Virus record (IMG/VR): IMGVR_UViG_3300046804_001839
Span: 1 to 29,379 of that record
Source of the DNA: a virus
Reading direction: 5' to 3' (one strand)
Length of the DNA: 29,379 nucleotides
The notes below the pieces were generated by a model. That model saw only the letters and a program-made list of their open reading frames with translations. It was not told where the DNA came from and did not search any database. The position numbers and the translations under genes are program-made. Of this stretch, positions 13,408-19,739 are shown piece by piece (the stretch's first letter is position 1; every line of letters begins with the position of its first letter).

Positions 13408-13673
13408 TACGGGTCGAACAGTTCAATATCCGCTGGGTCGACACCGGCGACCAGTACGGCGCCGGCCTGACCAACGCCCAGGCACCCATGGTGGAGTTCT
13501 ATCAGCCTTTGCAAGCCCCCGAGGTCGGGGGCCTTTTTCTCGCCCGCTACCTTGCGTCCCGATTGCTAAAGGCAAAGACCGATCAGGGGCTTTACATGGA
13601 ACCGGTCAGTCTGTCGCCCGAAGGTCTAAGGCAGGTTCAGGAATGGATCATTGATTGCGGGGGCAGAGAATGA
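13404..13673 (+). CDS. Phage protein of unknown function (89 aa)
   Basis: The 89-aa protein starts at ATG 13404 with GAGGGGG seven bases upstream. It begins MIRVEQFNIRWVDTGDQYGA, continues with MVEFYQPLQAPEVGGLFLAR and ends with a helix GLRQVQEWIIDCGGRE. I see no characterised domain. Its stop TGA overlaps the start of the following sigma-like gene as ATGA, indicating coupled translation and perhaps a shared function. Confidence 0.65.
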   Translation: MIRVEQFNIRWVDTGDQYGAGLTNAQAPMVEFYQPLQAPEVGGLFLARYLASRLLKAKTDQGLYMEPVSLSPEGLRQVQEWIIDCGGRE

Positions 13674-13969
13674 ATCTCAAAAACTCAAACGGCAAAGTGC
13701 CGATCAGAAACCGCAGGGCCGACACCCCCTGGATCCTGATCGACTTCCCCTCTTTCGAGGTCTTCCAAACACTGTACGAAAAGTCCCACACGCCAGCCAG
13801 TACGGCCAAAATATGGGAAATAGTAAGGTCAAGGGCCGCTGGAGCTACGCTTGAGGATGCAGTAAAACCCTACGGGCTAACCAAGGAAAGGGCGCGGCAG
13901 ATCGAGGCGAAGTTTCTGCGGCGCATGACCGATTACTATTGGAAGACCAAAGATCGCTTGAGCGATTGA
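13670..13969 (+). CDS. Small sigma-70 region 4-like helix-turn-helix protein (99 aa)
   Basis: The start codon is the ATG in the ATGA overlap with the previous gene. The C-terminal third, ATLEDAVKPYGLTKERARQI (59-78) followed by EAKFLRRM, closely follows sigma factor region 4.2 (xxYGLTxERVRQIExxxLRKL), which contacts the -35 box. The first half has a WILIDFPSFEVFQTLYEKSH region and no region 2 or 3, so it cannot act alone as a full sigma factor. It may bind promoters or host RNA polymerase, as a phage transcription regulator or anti-sigma-type protein; this is inference. The last 34 nt overlap the tail of the primase-like gene on the other strand. Confidence 0.7.
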   Translation: MNLKNSNGKVPIRNRRADTPWILIDFPSFEVFQTLYEKSHTPASTAKIWEIVRSRAAGATLEDAVKPYGLTKERARQIEAKFLRRMTDYYWKTKDRLSD

Positions 13970-14751
13970 GATGCTTTGAAAAGGCCGACTCGGATATGGT
14001 AATCATTGAAATCTTCACCAACTGTATCGGAGATCCAGTAAGGCTTGCCTGCTTCCCGAGCGGCCTTTTCCCCGGTTCCGTTCGGGTCGTTGTCTGCGAC
14101 CACGATCCCGCCGGGGATTTTCTGCGCTACCGCTTGCAAGTTGGATGCGCTGAAGCAGACGTAGATGCTGTATCGAATCTTTATAGCTTTCATGGCGACC
14201 CGGATCGAGAGGGCCGTAGCGTAGCCTTCGCAAAAAATTGGCATTCCGCGTGCATCAATCATAAAAGCTGCACCCTTGGTCGATTGACCATAGAGGAACT
14301 TCTTCTGCCCCTGTTCATCGATGAGTTGAACCCCGACAAGCCGGTTATCGCACCGCATCGGTATAACTAAGGTCTGGGCGCCTTCGTTGTCCCAGACATT
14401 TCCAACCTCATCAGGAAACCCCTTTTTCACAAGGTAAGGATGCGTGTCCGAGCGGGTCTGATGCATGATCCAGGCCGCTTTGGCAGCTGCTTTTTCTGCC
14501 AACTCCTGGCGGTCTTTGTCGGAGTCACCCACCAGTTTCTTGAACACGGGCCTGGGCAGAGGCTTGTCCGACCTCCACATGGCCGGCGAATCCATGGTCG
14601 CCCAGTTCTGCACCCAACCAACATCACCCAGGAATTTGTATCTGCCGTTGCGTTTGTGCGGATGATCTTCTGTCGGCGTGGACATCCAGCGGTTCGGAAC
14701 AAGATCTCTCAAAATCAACCCGTGCAGTCTGGCAAAGTCCTCAAACCTCAT
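13936..14751 (-). CDS. Toprim-domain DNA primase-like protein
   Basis: The 271-aa protein starts at ATG 14751, an ATGA overlap with the previous gene, with GAGGAAG upstream; a longer frame to 14865 only runs through that gene. Residues ~15-50 (LRDLVPNRWMSTPTEDHPHK) and THPYLVKKGF (103-112) are typical of phage primase N-regions. Toprim follows: PIFCEGYATALS with Glu175, and GGIVVADNDPNGTG with Asp220 and Asp222, all three metal-binding acids present. There is no helicase domain and no zinc-finger motif, so it is a stand-alone catalytic half that may work with the SF2 helicase of the same operon. It ends the leftward operon and converges on the rightward one. Confidence 0.8.
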   Translation of the reverse strand: MRFEDFARLHGLILRDLVPNRWMSTPTEDHPHKRNGRYKFLGDVGWVQNWATMDSPAMWRSDKPLPRPVFKKLVGDSDKDRQELAEKAAAKAAWIMHQTRSDTHPYLVKKGFPDEVGNVWDNEGAQTLVIPMRCDNRLVGVQLIDEQGQKKFLYGQSTKGAAFMIDARGMPIFCEGYATALSIRVAMKAIKIRYSIYVCFSASNLQAVAQKIPGGIVVADNDPNGTGEKAAREAGKPYWISDTVGEDFNDYHIRVGLFKASQSLKRSLVFQ

Positions 14752-14939
14752 TTGCGGGCTTCCTCTTGGGCTTTCATAATCATCAAAGTTGCTCGCAGGG
14801 TTTCTGACTCTGCGTCTATCAGCTCCAACCAATCCAGTGCAGCCTGATAGTCTTTTGCCAAGCATTCGTCGCTGGCCATCCGCAGATACCGCTCCAAACG
14901 AATGAGGGGGCGGGCGTAATCAATGAGTTCGTCGTTCAT
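14748..14939 (-). CDS. Small acidic phage protein, replication operon (63 aa)
   Basis: The 63-aa helical protein (MNDELIDYARPLIRLERYLR ... AALDWLELIDAESETLRATL) has no known domain. Both ends are ATGA overlaps: its ATG lies in the stop of the 107-aa gene and its stop lies in the primase ATG, so it is translationally coupled on both sides. Acidic helices with a repeated Leu pattern suggest a protein-binding role, possibly with the primase downstream. Function unknown. Confidence 0.65.
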   Translation of the reverse strand: MNDELIDYARPLIRLERYLRMASDECLAKDYQAALDWLELIDAESETLRATLMIMKAQEEARK

Positions 14940-15259
14940 TTGTCGTCTCCTGAAAAGTTTGGCAAACGCGTGTCGTTCGTCATGTCTTTGTATGTCTCGT
15001 AAACCCTATCAATCTTTGCGTCCTCAACGAATGTTTTTCTAAAGCTGCGCATCAACATGCTTTGCGGGTTATCAATGTCATCGCCCGTTTCCCTGATGAG
15101 TCCATTTAGGATTGCAAAAAGTGTTTCGTCACCAAAACGGTTGCAGTAGTAATTAAGTGTTTTGTATACATCACGGATTGAGACATTGCTGACATCTGTT
15201 TTGAGCAGCAGGGAGAGCAAACGCAATGCAATCCAATCTGCCTTGGTAATTTTTTTCAC
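14936..15259 (-). CDS. Phage protein of unknown function with GTG start (107 aa)
   Basis: The start is a GTG at 15259, in a GTGA overlap with the previous stop, with TGGAGA upstream. The 107-aa product begins MKKITKADWIALRLLSLLLK, then SIRDVYKTLNYYCNRFGDET and an acidic middle, ending TNDTRLPNFSGDDK. It is mostly helical, with no membrane segment long enough to be certain; residues ~8-20 are hydrophobic but amphipathic. No family recognised. It is part of the tightly packed leftward operon. Confidence 0.65.
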   Translation of the reverse strand: MKKITKADWIALRLLSLLLKTDVSNVSIRDVYKTLNYYCNRFGDETLFAILNGLIRETGDDIDNPQSMLMRSFRKTFVEDAKIDRVYETYKDMTNDTRLPNFSGDDK

Positions 15260-15447
15260 TTCTCCATCTCCAGTTTGTCAGGGCACGGGCCATGGCCTTC
15301 CCAGGGTGATATGTGATTCTGTCTACCACTCATAACGATCATCCTGCGAATGCAGTTGATGCAATCTGTATGCCATAGAGGGTACAGGGGATCGTTTGAC
15401 TTGCGGCCTTCGCACTTGGCGATGTTGTTGGGGATGTGATCGTTCAT
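15256..15447 (-). CDS. Small Cys-rich protein, possible zinc knuckle (63 aa)
   Basis: The 63-aa protein has Cys12, Cys29-x2-Cys32 and Cys55 with His26 and His52 nearby (KCEGRKS, WHTDCINCIRRM, GHGPCPDK). This is enough for one zinc site, as in small phage zinc-binding proteins that touch DNA or RNA polymerase. The ATG at 15447 has AGGAGG upstream, and its stop overlaps the next start as GTGA. No further domain is visible. Zinc binding is inferred from the cysteine spacing only. Confidence 0.65.
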   Translation of the reverse strand: MNDHIPNNIAKCEGRKSNDPLYPLWHTDCINCIRRMIVMSGRQNHISPWEGHGPCPDKLEMEK

Positions 15448-15728
15448 TCCACCTCCTCATAAATCACTGTGTTAAGGGCATCCCAAGAAACCTTGGTTGT
15501 CTCAATGACGCGGGGTTCTTCGTACTTTGCTGGCGCTAGGCCATACCGCATCCTGCACACGAACTCTGTTTCGCTTTCTTTGCGATACATGGGCTTGACC
15601 CGGATGACCACGTCGTGATGTTTGGCCAAATGGTTGAGCATCTCTTCCATGACGATGACGGTGTACTTGGCAGCAAGTTCAGTCTTGGCGATGGACTCAA
15701 ACGTGGTGATCTTGATGGTGCGGATCAT
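15444..15728 (-). CDS. Conserved small phage protein (94 aa)
   Basis: The 94-aa protein begins MIRTIKITTFESIAKTELAA and continues with a helix (VIVMEEMLNHLAKHHDVVIR), a basic VKPMYRKESETEF strand and an acidic end YEEVE. The ATG at 15728 has AAAGGAAAAG upstream and overlaps the previous stop by 4 nt; its own stop overlaps the next ATG by 4 nt. No known domain is recognised and no metal site or membrane segment is seen. Confidence 0.65.
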   Translation of the reverse strand: MIRTIKITTFESIAKTELAAKYTVIVMEEMLNHLAKHHDVVIRVKPMYRKESETEFVCRMRYGLAPAKYEEPRVIETTKVSWDALNTVIYEEVE

Positions 15729-15985
15729 CCGTTCTTTTCCTTTAGTTTGGCCTCAATAGCGCGGTAGATGTCTTCAGTTTTGTAGCTGCCCATGCCCTTC
15801 GCTTTGATCTCAGAGTGAATCTCGTTGATGTCTTCATCCGTCAGCCCGTGCCATTCGCGCTTGACTTCATGCTGTGCCTTCATTTTTTCCATGTATTCCT
15901 CTGACATACGGCAAACATACTCATTGCCTTCTCGTATCCAGCGGATGAACCCGTTTGGAAATTCAATTTCCTCGTAAGGTTTCAT
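15725..15985 (-). CDS. Conserved small phage protein (86 aa)
   Basis: The 86-aa protein begins MKPYEEIEFPNGFIRWIREG, followed by YVCRMSEEYMEKMKAQHEVK, GLTDEDINEIH and a C-terminal helix EDIYRAIEAKLKEKNG. The pairing of GLTDEDI..I with TEDIYRAIEAKLKEKN is common in small proteins of environmental phages, but the function is not known. The ATG at 15985 has AGGAGATG upstream and lies in an ATGA with the end of a broken frame just upstream (see 15982-16082). Confidence 0.7.
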   Translation of the reverse strand: MKPYEEIEFPNGFIRWIREGNEYVCRMSEEYMEKMKAQHEVKREWHGLTDEDINEIHSEIKAKGMGSYKTEDIYRAIEAKLKEKNG

Positions 15986-16082
15986 GTGTTCATCTCCTCT
16001 ACAACACTAAGCAGCCGCAGTTTCATACGCTCAAGCAGCCATAAAATCTCTCCGCCATCTGCATAGCTTCACGGTCAGTCAT
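15982..16082 (-). pseudogene. Possible frameshifted small gene
   Basis: An ATG at 16082, overlapping the end of the 64-aa gene and with GGAG upstream, opens MTDREAMQMA, like the MTTDRELLEMALEALE start of its upstream neighbour. This frame stops after 19 codons (16023). In the adjacent frame translation continues as GEILWLLERMKLRLLSVVEE and ends at a TGA that forms an ATGA with the next gene. Joining the two frames by one base would give a ~33-aa coupled gene. It is therefore either a decayed copy of the MTDRE family or, less likely, a programmed frameshift. Confidence 0.4.
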
Positions 16083-16269
16083 CTGATTTCTCCATTGGTT
16101 CAACTTGTAAGGATTGCTTACCAGTTGCCTCTTGCTCAGGCCTTGCAAGCCGAGCGCGTAGGTTTTTTATGACAAGCCGCACATCTTCCTCAACAGCCCA
16201 TTGAGCGCGATAAACATCTGGCTCCAATGCCTCCAGCGCCATCTCTAGCAGCTCACGGTCAGTGGTCAT
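16075..16269 (-). CDS. Small MTDRE-type phage protein (64 aa)
   Basis: The 64-aa protein begins MTTDRELLEMALEALEPDVY, a start shared by many small phage proteins, followed by a charged helix with VRLVIKNLRARLARPEQ and a polar tail. It overlaps the preceding gene by 11 nt and the broken frame that follows by 8 nt. No catalytic motif. The N-terminal ..ALEALE helix is often repeated among neighbours in such operons, which suggests local duplication. Function unknown. Confidence 0.65.
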   Translation of the reverse strand: MTTDRELLEMALEALEPDVYRAQWAVEEDVRLVIKNLRARLARPEQEATGKQSLQVEPMEKSDD

Positions 16270-16924
16270 GCTTTACCTCATAGTCTTTGAATACGACGCC
16301 TTTTCTGGCGTCACCAACTTTGCAAGATTTGACCCATCCTTTTTTGCCTGATGGATATGTTCTCCAATGACCACGCCGATCATGTAAACGCGGGCTTGCG
16401 TGAGTTCCTCCTTGCGACTCAGACTTCTCAGCTTTTGGCCCAATCTCTACCGTGTGCCAATCAAATGTCAATGCAGGCTTTCCTTTGGCGGCTCGTTTGC
16501 GATTGATGAATGTCTTTTGCGGAGTCGGTTTATAAGCCTGTCCACCTTCTGACAACTTGGCAAGAACCGCGCAAACCATCCTAAGAACTGGATCAATCTG
16601 CTGCCGAGTCACCTCTTTGTTGTTGTTGTAATACTTAAGACCATCATCAGTTTCTAGGTAGGCAAATGGCTCAAAGTATTGAAGCGGCTCCATCGTGCAG
16701 CCAGCCGTGGTCACGCTCTTTTCGCCAGCAGTCATCCATAGGCTGAACTTGCGTCCTTTGGAATCAATCCCTGCGATGCCTGTGCGCTTAAATGGCGGGT
16801 GCATCAAAACATCTACCGGATACCGATGCGTTTCAAGCAACGGGGTTAATCTACCAACATCAAACCACATTGCTGTTTCCGGTTGTGGTGCCACTTTGAC
16901 AGCTTGTTGAACTAGCGGAGTCAT
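16259..16924 (-). CDS. Conserved phage protein with PRLHDRRGHWR motif (221 aa)
   Basis: The 221-aa protein starts at ATG 16924, which forms ATGA with the previous stop; an in-frame ATG four codons earlier is less likely. The N-terminal part has TAMWFDVGRLTPLLETHRYP and GIAGIDSKGRKFSLWM. The end has THASPRLHDRRGHWRTY, GKKGWVKSCKVGDARKG and VVFKDYEV. That C-terminal block is a recurrent signature in phage proteins of unknown function; its Arg/His/Trp-rich core with a following KVGD strand looks like a small nucleic-acid-binding or hydrolytic domain, but no active site is known. It is the largest of the small-gene cluster. Confidence 0.75.
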   Translation of the reverse strand: MTPLVQQAVKVAPQPETAMWFDVGRLTPLLETHRYPVDVLMHPPFKRTGIAGIDSKGRKFSLWMTAGEKSVTTAGCTMEPLQYFEPFAYLETDDGLKYYNNNKEVTRQQIDPVLRMVCAVLAKLSEGGQAYKPTPQKTFINRKRAAKGKPALTFDWHTVEIGPKAEKSESQGGTHASPRLHDRRGHWRTYPSGKKGWVKSCKVGDARKGVVFKDYEVKHDH

Positions 16925-17061
16925 ACCTGCCCCCATGTAATTTCAAAAACCAGCGGCCAGACAATCACGGTAAAAGACCGATACCATTTGCTTGGGGAAG
17001 CGCGAGAAAAGCCAATCGCAAAGCATGGCCAACGAGGCTCCCAGCGTGCATTGAATTTCAT
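16921..17061 (-). CDS. Small hydrophobic/aromatic protein (46 aa)
   Basis: The start ATG at 17061 forms ATGA with the previous stop and has AAGGGGG upstream; an upstream ATG at 17106 in the same frame is inside the previous gene. The 46-aa product is rich in Trp, Phe and Arg (RWEPRWPCFAIGF, SKWYRSFTVIVWPLVFEITW). Residues 27-43 could form one membrane span. The same GGGGCAGGTATGA junction occurs at both ends of the gene. It is too short for confident assignment, but the coupling on both sides supports it. Confidence 0.5.
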   Translation of the reverse strand: MKFNARWEPRWPCFAIGFSRASPSKWYRSFTVIVWPLVFEITWGQV

Positions 17062-17342
17062 ACCTGCCCCCTTGCTCGGATGGCCTCCGCAAGGGAATGC
17101 TCCCAAGCATTGATTCGCTCATTTATCTGCCACTCCAACTCTTTCAGCAAGTCTTCTATCGTGTCGCCGTGGCCCGTGGCATAGCTGTGCTGGATCATCC
17201 ACTGCGCCAACTTGTTGCGCTCGGCAGCGGCGACAAGGGCGGCAAACTGGTAAATATCAAAGTCGTCCATGTACCGATGACCGCTTTTCCAAATTTCCAT
17301 CCCTGCCTCCCGCGCCATGCGGATGATGTCATCGCGGTTCAT
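17058..17342 (-). CDS. Conserved MNRDDIIRMAREAG-type phage protein (94 aa)
   Basis: The start ATG at 17342 is in an ATGA with the previous stop and has GGGAGGAAGA upstream. The 94-aa product begins MNRDDIIRMAREAGMEIWKS, then IYQFAALVAAAERNKLAQWM and an acidic helix, ending INAWEHSLAEAIRARGQV. The RDDIIRMAREAG ... F.ALVAAAERE pattern is very common in small proteins of phages of Beta- and Gammaproteobacteria. The function is unknown. It is a good marker that the host is a proteobacterium. Confidence 0.75.
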   Translation of the reverse strand: MNRDDIIRMAREAGMEIWKSGHRYMDDFDIYQFAALVAAAERNKLAQWMIQHSYATGHGDTIEDLLKELEWQINERINAWEHSLAEAIRARGQV

Positions 17343-17527
17343 TCTTCCTCCCACGCGCCTTCGTCAAAGGCAGATTCATTCTCCTTTGCGAACGTCATTA
17401 GTTTTTGAACCACAAACGGTGTGATCTTGATGGTGGTGTTGTCGTTGTCTGTAAATTTCACCCACTCACCAAACACTTCTATGTTGTTTGCGCTCTCGAT
17501 CTCTGCAACTCCAACCTCGATGTTCAT
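17339..17527 (-). CDS. Small acidic phage protein (62 aa)
   Basis: The start ATG at 17527 lies in ATGA with the previous stop and has GGGAGGAAGA upstream, the same 10-base leader as at 17342. The 62-aa product (MNIEVGVAEIESANNIEVFG ... KFTDNDNTTIKITPF) is acidic and begins with beta strands, ending in an Asp/Glu-rich tail (FDEGAWEEE). No domain recognised. The tail resembles that of the gene before it (LPWEEE), because both genes end within the same GGGAGGAAGA junction sequence. Confidence 0.65.
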   Translation of the reverse strand: MNIEVGVAEIESANNIEVFGEWVKFTDNDNTTIKITPFVVQKLMTFAKENESAFDEGAWEEE

Positions 17528-17700
17528 TCTTCCTCCCATGGCAGTGCTTGCAACGCCTTGAGCGCGGCGCTTACTTTCTGGTCTTCAAAGTCCCGCACAA
17601 GGTACTCACGTCCGTTGCGGTCGTCGTACACCCAATCATCACAGCAGGACTCCAGCGCATCAATGGCCAGCAGAATGGCCTGTTTGACTTCGTCGTTCAT
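17524..17700 (-). CDS. Small phage protein (58 aa), below usual size cutoffs
   Basis: Reading leftward from ATG 17700, in ATGA overlap with the previous stop, gives a 58-aa frame that ends exactly at the ATGA of the next gene. The product begins MNDEVKQAILLAIDALESCC, then DDWVYDDRNGREYLVRDF and ends KALQALPWEEE. The N-terminal MNDExxxAIxxAIxALE helix is typical of the small genes in this cluster. It fills what would otherwise be an unexplained gap and is very likely real. Function unknown. Confidence 0.7.
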   Translation of the reverse strand: MNDEVKQAILLAIDALESCCDDWVYDDRNGREYLVRDFEDQKVSAALKALQALPWEEE

Positions 17701-17852
17701 AACAATCCATCCTCCCCATCACCGCGCTTTGCGTAGCGGCGCTTTGCTTTGTTTAAATACCAACGGTTGTCATCCAGCGAAAACTTGAACGGCCAGTTCT
17801 CAAACCGTCTTACTTCAGGATCCCCAAGCGACGAAGCGTTTTCCTTGCCCAA
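17697..17852 (-). CDS. Small basic phage protein with TTG start inside the preceding gene (51 aa)
   Basis: The useful part of this frame is the C-terminal FENWPFKFSLDDNRWYLNKA followed by KRRYAKR, which ends in an ATGA with the next gene. No ATG or GTG lies close upstream. A TTG at 17852 has a perfect AGGAGG five bases before it, within the coding sequence of the zinc-ribbon gene, and is my preferred start. The alternative frames (93 aa from 17978 or from an internal ATG) would fully overlap the zinc-ribbon gene. The product would be small and basic. Function unknown. Confidence 0.5.
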   Translation of the reverse strand: MGKENASSLGDPEVRRFENWPFKFSLDDNRWYLNKAKRRYAKRGDGEDGLL

Positions 17853-18001
17853 GTTAGCCTCCTGAGTTCCTCCAGATACCCCATGTGGTTCGCGTCGATC
17901 TCCACTGTGTAAAACTTGTGTCCGTTTGCGCATTCCCTTTTCCTCCTTGTGTCTCTTGTTTCTAGCACCCTGCTCCATGCATCACAGCGAGGACATTTCA
18001 C
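17810..18001 (-). CDS. Small zinc-ribbon protein (63 aa, GTG start)
   Basis: The 63-aa product begins MKCPRCDAWSRVLETRDTRR, then KRECANGHKFYTVE. Cys3, Cys6, Cys24 and His28 form a zinc ribbon like the N-terminus of NrdR (CPxC...RRRxCxxCxxRFTTxE), followed by a basic helix EELRRLTWARKTLRRL. There is no ATP-cone domain, so it is not NrdR. I start at the GTG at 18001, which overlaps the previous stop as GTGA; a GTG at 18013 is also possible. The ribbon plus a basic helix suggests nucleic-acid binding. Confidence 0.65.
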   Translation of the reverse strand: MKCPRCDAWSRVLETRDTRRKRECANGHKFYTVEIDANHMGYLEELRRLTWARKTLRRLGILK

Positions 18002-18198
18002 ATCAACACCCACGCTCCTGCAAGCGCTACGAATAACGCTGCCAAATAAATACCAAACACAAATCCAAATTTGAGTTCTTTGCGTTGATTTATCAGCGCA
18101 TGTTGAAGTCTCAACATATCTCTGGACATTTGAATGTTGACTTTTGGTTCATAAGCAAGACCGATTTGCACTTTTCCAGTGTTGTACGTGTGTTTCAT
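17998..18198 (-). CDS. Small membrane protein with C-terminal span (66 aa)
   Basis: The 66-aa protein has a soluble, basic N-terminal region (KHTYNTGKVQIGLAYEPKVN) with a helix MSRDMLRLQHALINQRKE, and ends in a hydrophobic segment FGFVFGIYLAALFVALAGAW. It would sit in the inner membrane with the N-terminus in the cytoplasm. The ATG has CTAGGAGG six bases upstream, located in the end of the helicase gene, whose stop is 2 nt away. Its role in the replication operon is unknown; membrane anchoring of a partner or an exclusion function are possibilities. Confidence 0.7.
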   Translation of the reverse strand: MKHTYNTGKVQIGLAYEPKVNIQMSRDMLRLQHALINQRKELKFGFVFGIYLAALFVALAGAWVLM

Positions 18199-18200
18199 AA

Positions 18201-19697
18201 TTACCTCCTAGCTACTGACGGGAAACGATTACGACTCTTAGCCCAAGCAATGTTGCGACTTCTTATCCAGCTCAAGGTTTCCTTTGACGGTGGTGCGGTC
18301 GCATCCATTAGGCCCCTTGGCCACATGCCAAACTTTTCTCTAAACTTGTGAGCGGCCCAGTGTGGGTTGTAGCTACGCTGCTGTGCGTACCAAAGCAGTT
18401 CAGAGTAAAAGCCCTGTTTGTCCGAACGAGGCACGCGACTGCCGTTAGAAAGCTCAATCATCTCGCCGGCCACCGCTTCGACTTGGTTGCGACGCAGCCT
18501 GACGTGGCCACAAGCAGGACAGGTATCCGAACTGCGCGGCCACAGATGCCCGCAAGCTGGACATTTGGATTCGGCCTTCTCTTTGTCAGTCGGTTCTTTC
18601 TTGGCCTTCTCTACTTTTTTGTCCAGCTCTGACACGCCGCCTTCGTAGAGTTCGTCCCAATCCTCTCTGAAGCGAAGGTAGTTACCGCTGTGATCGAGCC
18701 ACAAAGCGAAGTCTTTACCGTCAAACGGACGCATGACGCGGCCCATTTGCTGGACGTGTGATGAAAAGCTCTTGGAGAACGGCCTGGCGCTCACACCAAT
18801 CATCACATCGGGCACATCAAATCCACGGGTCAGGATGTCTGTTGCAATCAGTCCATGGATCTCGGTGTCTGGCTTGGCGAAGTCTTCAATCGCAGCCTTC
18901 TTCAGCTCGTCGTTGTCTTTGTAGCTGATGGAAACAAAGTTGTATCCATGACGGGCAAACTTCTCGACCAGATCAGCACCGTGCGCTACGCCAGCACAAA
19001 ACACAATGGTCTTGCGCGGACGACCAAAGATCTCGTGCGTCTTCTTGATCCACTCTTCAACAATGTCACCGGTGATACGCATCCCGCGTTCGGTAACTTC
19101 ATCCTGCGCCCACTCGCCTGCAACCTTTTTGGCGCCCTTCATGTCGATCTCTTTGGCCACATAGACCTTCAAAGGTGTGAGCCACTTATTCTCGACCAAC
19201 CATCCATTGGTCGCACCGCACACCACGTTGTTGTATAGGTCACCAAGACCTTTGGTAAACGGCGTGGCAGTCAGCCCGACTACTTTGATGTCTGGATTGC
19301 TTTTTATAAACTCGGAGGTCTGCTTGCGTGTGATGTGGCACTCATCAACGATCAACAGATCCATCTTGGGAAAGTTGTCGCGGCGCTCAAGCGTTTGCGC
19401 AGAGCAGACTTGAAGTCTTTGGCTTGGTGAATACTTCCAATGGCCAGCTTGATAGACCCCGTGATCGAGGCCGTACTTTGAAAGGCGAAGACTTGTCTGG
19501 TCTACAAGCACGATGCGGTCAAGCACCATGGCTGCCTTCTTGTAGTTGTCCTTGGTGGCCTTCATCAACGCGATGGCCACCTCGGTCTTGCCAAATCCCG
19601 TGGGCGCGTACAGGAGCTGCGTCCTGTGCCCTTGCTTAAATCCCTCTCTCAAAGCATCAATGACCTTGGCCTGATGCTCGCGCAAGTTCAATTCCAT
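18201..19697 (-). CDS. SF2 DNA helicase (DECH box) with zinc ribbon
   Basis: The 498-aa protein carries all main superfamily 2 motifs: Walker A APTGFGKT (31-38), DECH (118-121), TATP (143-146), ATDILTRGFDVP (285-296) and motif VI QQMGRVMRP (316-324). A four-cysteine ribbon follows, Cys379-x2-Cys382 and Cys393-x2-Cys396 (CPACGHLWP, CPACGHVR), then a helical C-terminus with WAKSRN. It resembles phage and type III restriction-like DNA helicases that unwind duplex DNA with ATP; its zinc ribbon likely grips DNA. ATG 19697 is chosen because CTAGGAGAT lies seven bases before it; ATG 19712 is inside that site. It follows the ParB-like gene and precedes the small-gene chain, so a replication role is likely. 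Confidence 0.88.
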   Translation of the reverse strand: MELNLREHQAKVIDALREGFKQGHRTQLLYAPTGFGKTEVAIALMKATKDNYKKAAMVLDRIVLVDQTSLRLSKYGLDHGVYQAGHWKYSPSQRLQVCSAQTLERRDNFPKMDLLIVDECHITRKQTSEFIKSNPDIKVVGLTATPFTKGLGDLYNNVVCGATNGWLVENKWLTPLKVYVAKEIDMKGAKKVAGEWAQDEVTERGMRITGDIVEEWIKKTHEIFGRPRKTIVFCAGVAHGADLVEKFARHGYNFVSISYKDNDELKKAAIEDFAKPDTEIHGLIATDILTRGFDVPDVMIGVSARPFSKSFSSHVQQMGRVMRPFDGKDFALWLDHSGNYLRFREDWDELYEGGVSELDKKVEKAKKEPTDKEKAESKCPACGHLWPRSSDTCPACGHVRLRRNQVEAVAGEMIELSNGSRVPRSDKQGFYSELLWYAQQRSYNPHWAAHKFREKFGMWPRGLMDATAPPSKETLSWIRSRNIAWAKSRNRFPSVARR

Positions 19698-19739
19698 TCC
19701 ATCTCCTAGCAACCAGAATCCCTCTGGCGTGGGCTTGCT

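Noticed and set aside
17853-17978. Upstream extension of the small basic gene to give 93 aa
   Set aside because: It would fully overlap the zinc-ribbon gene; its first half is the shifted reading of that gene with no sign of selection.
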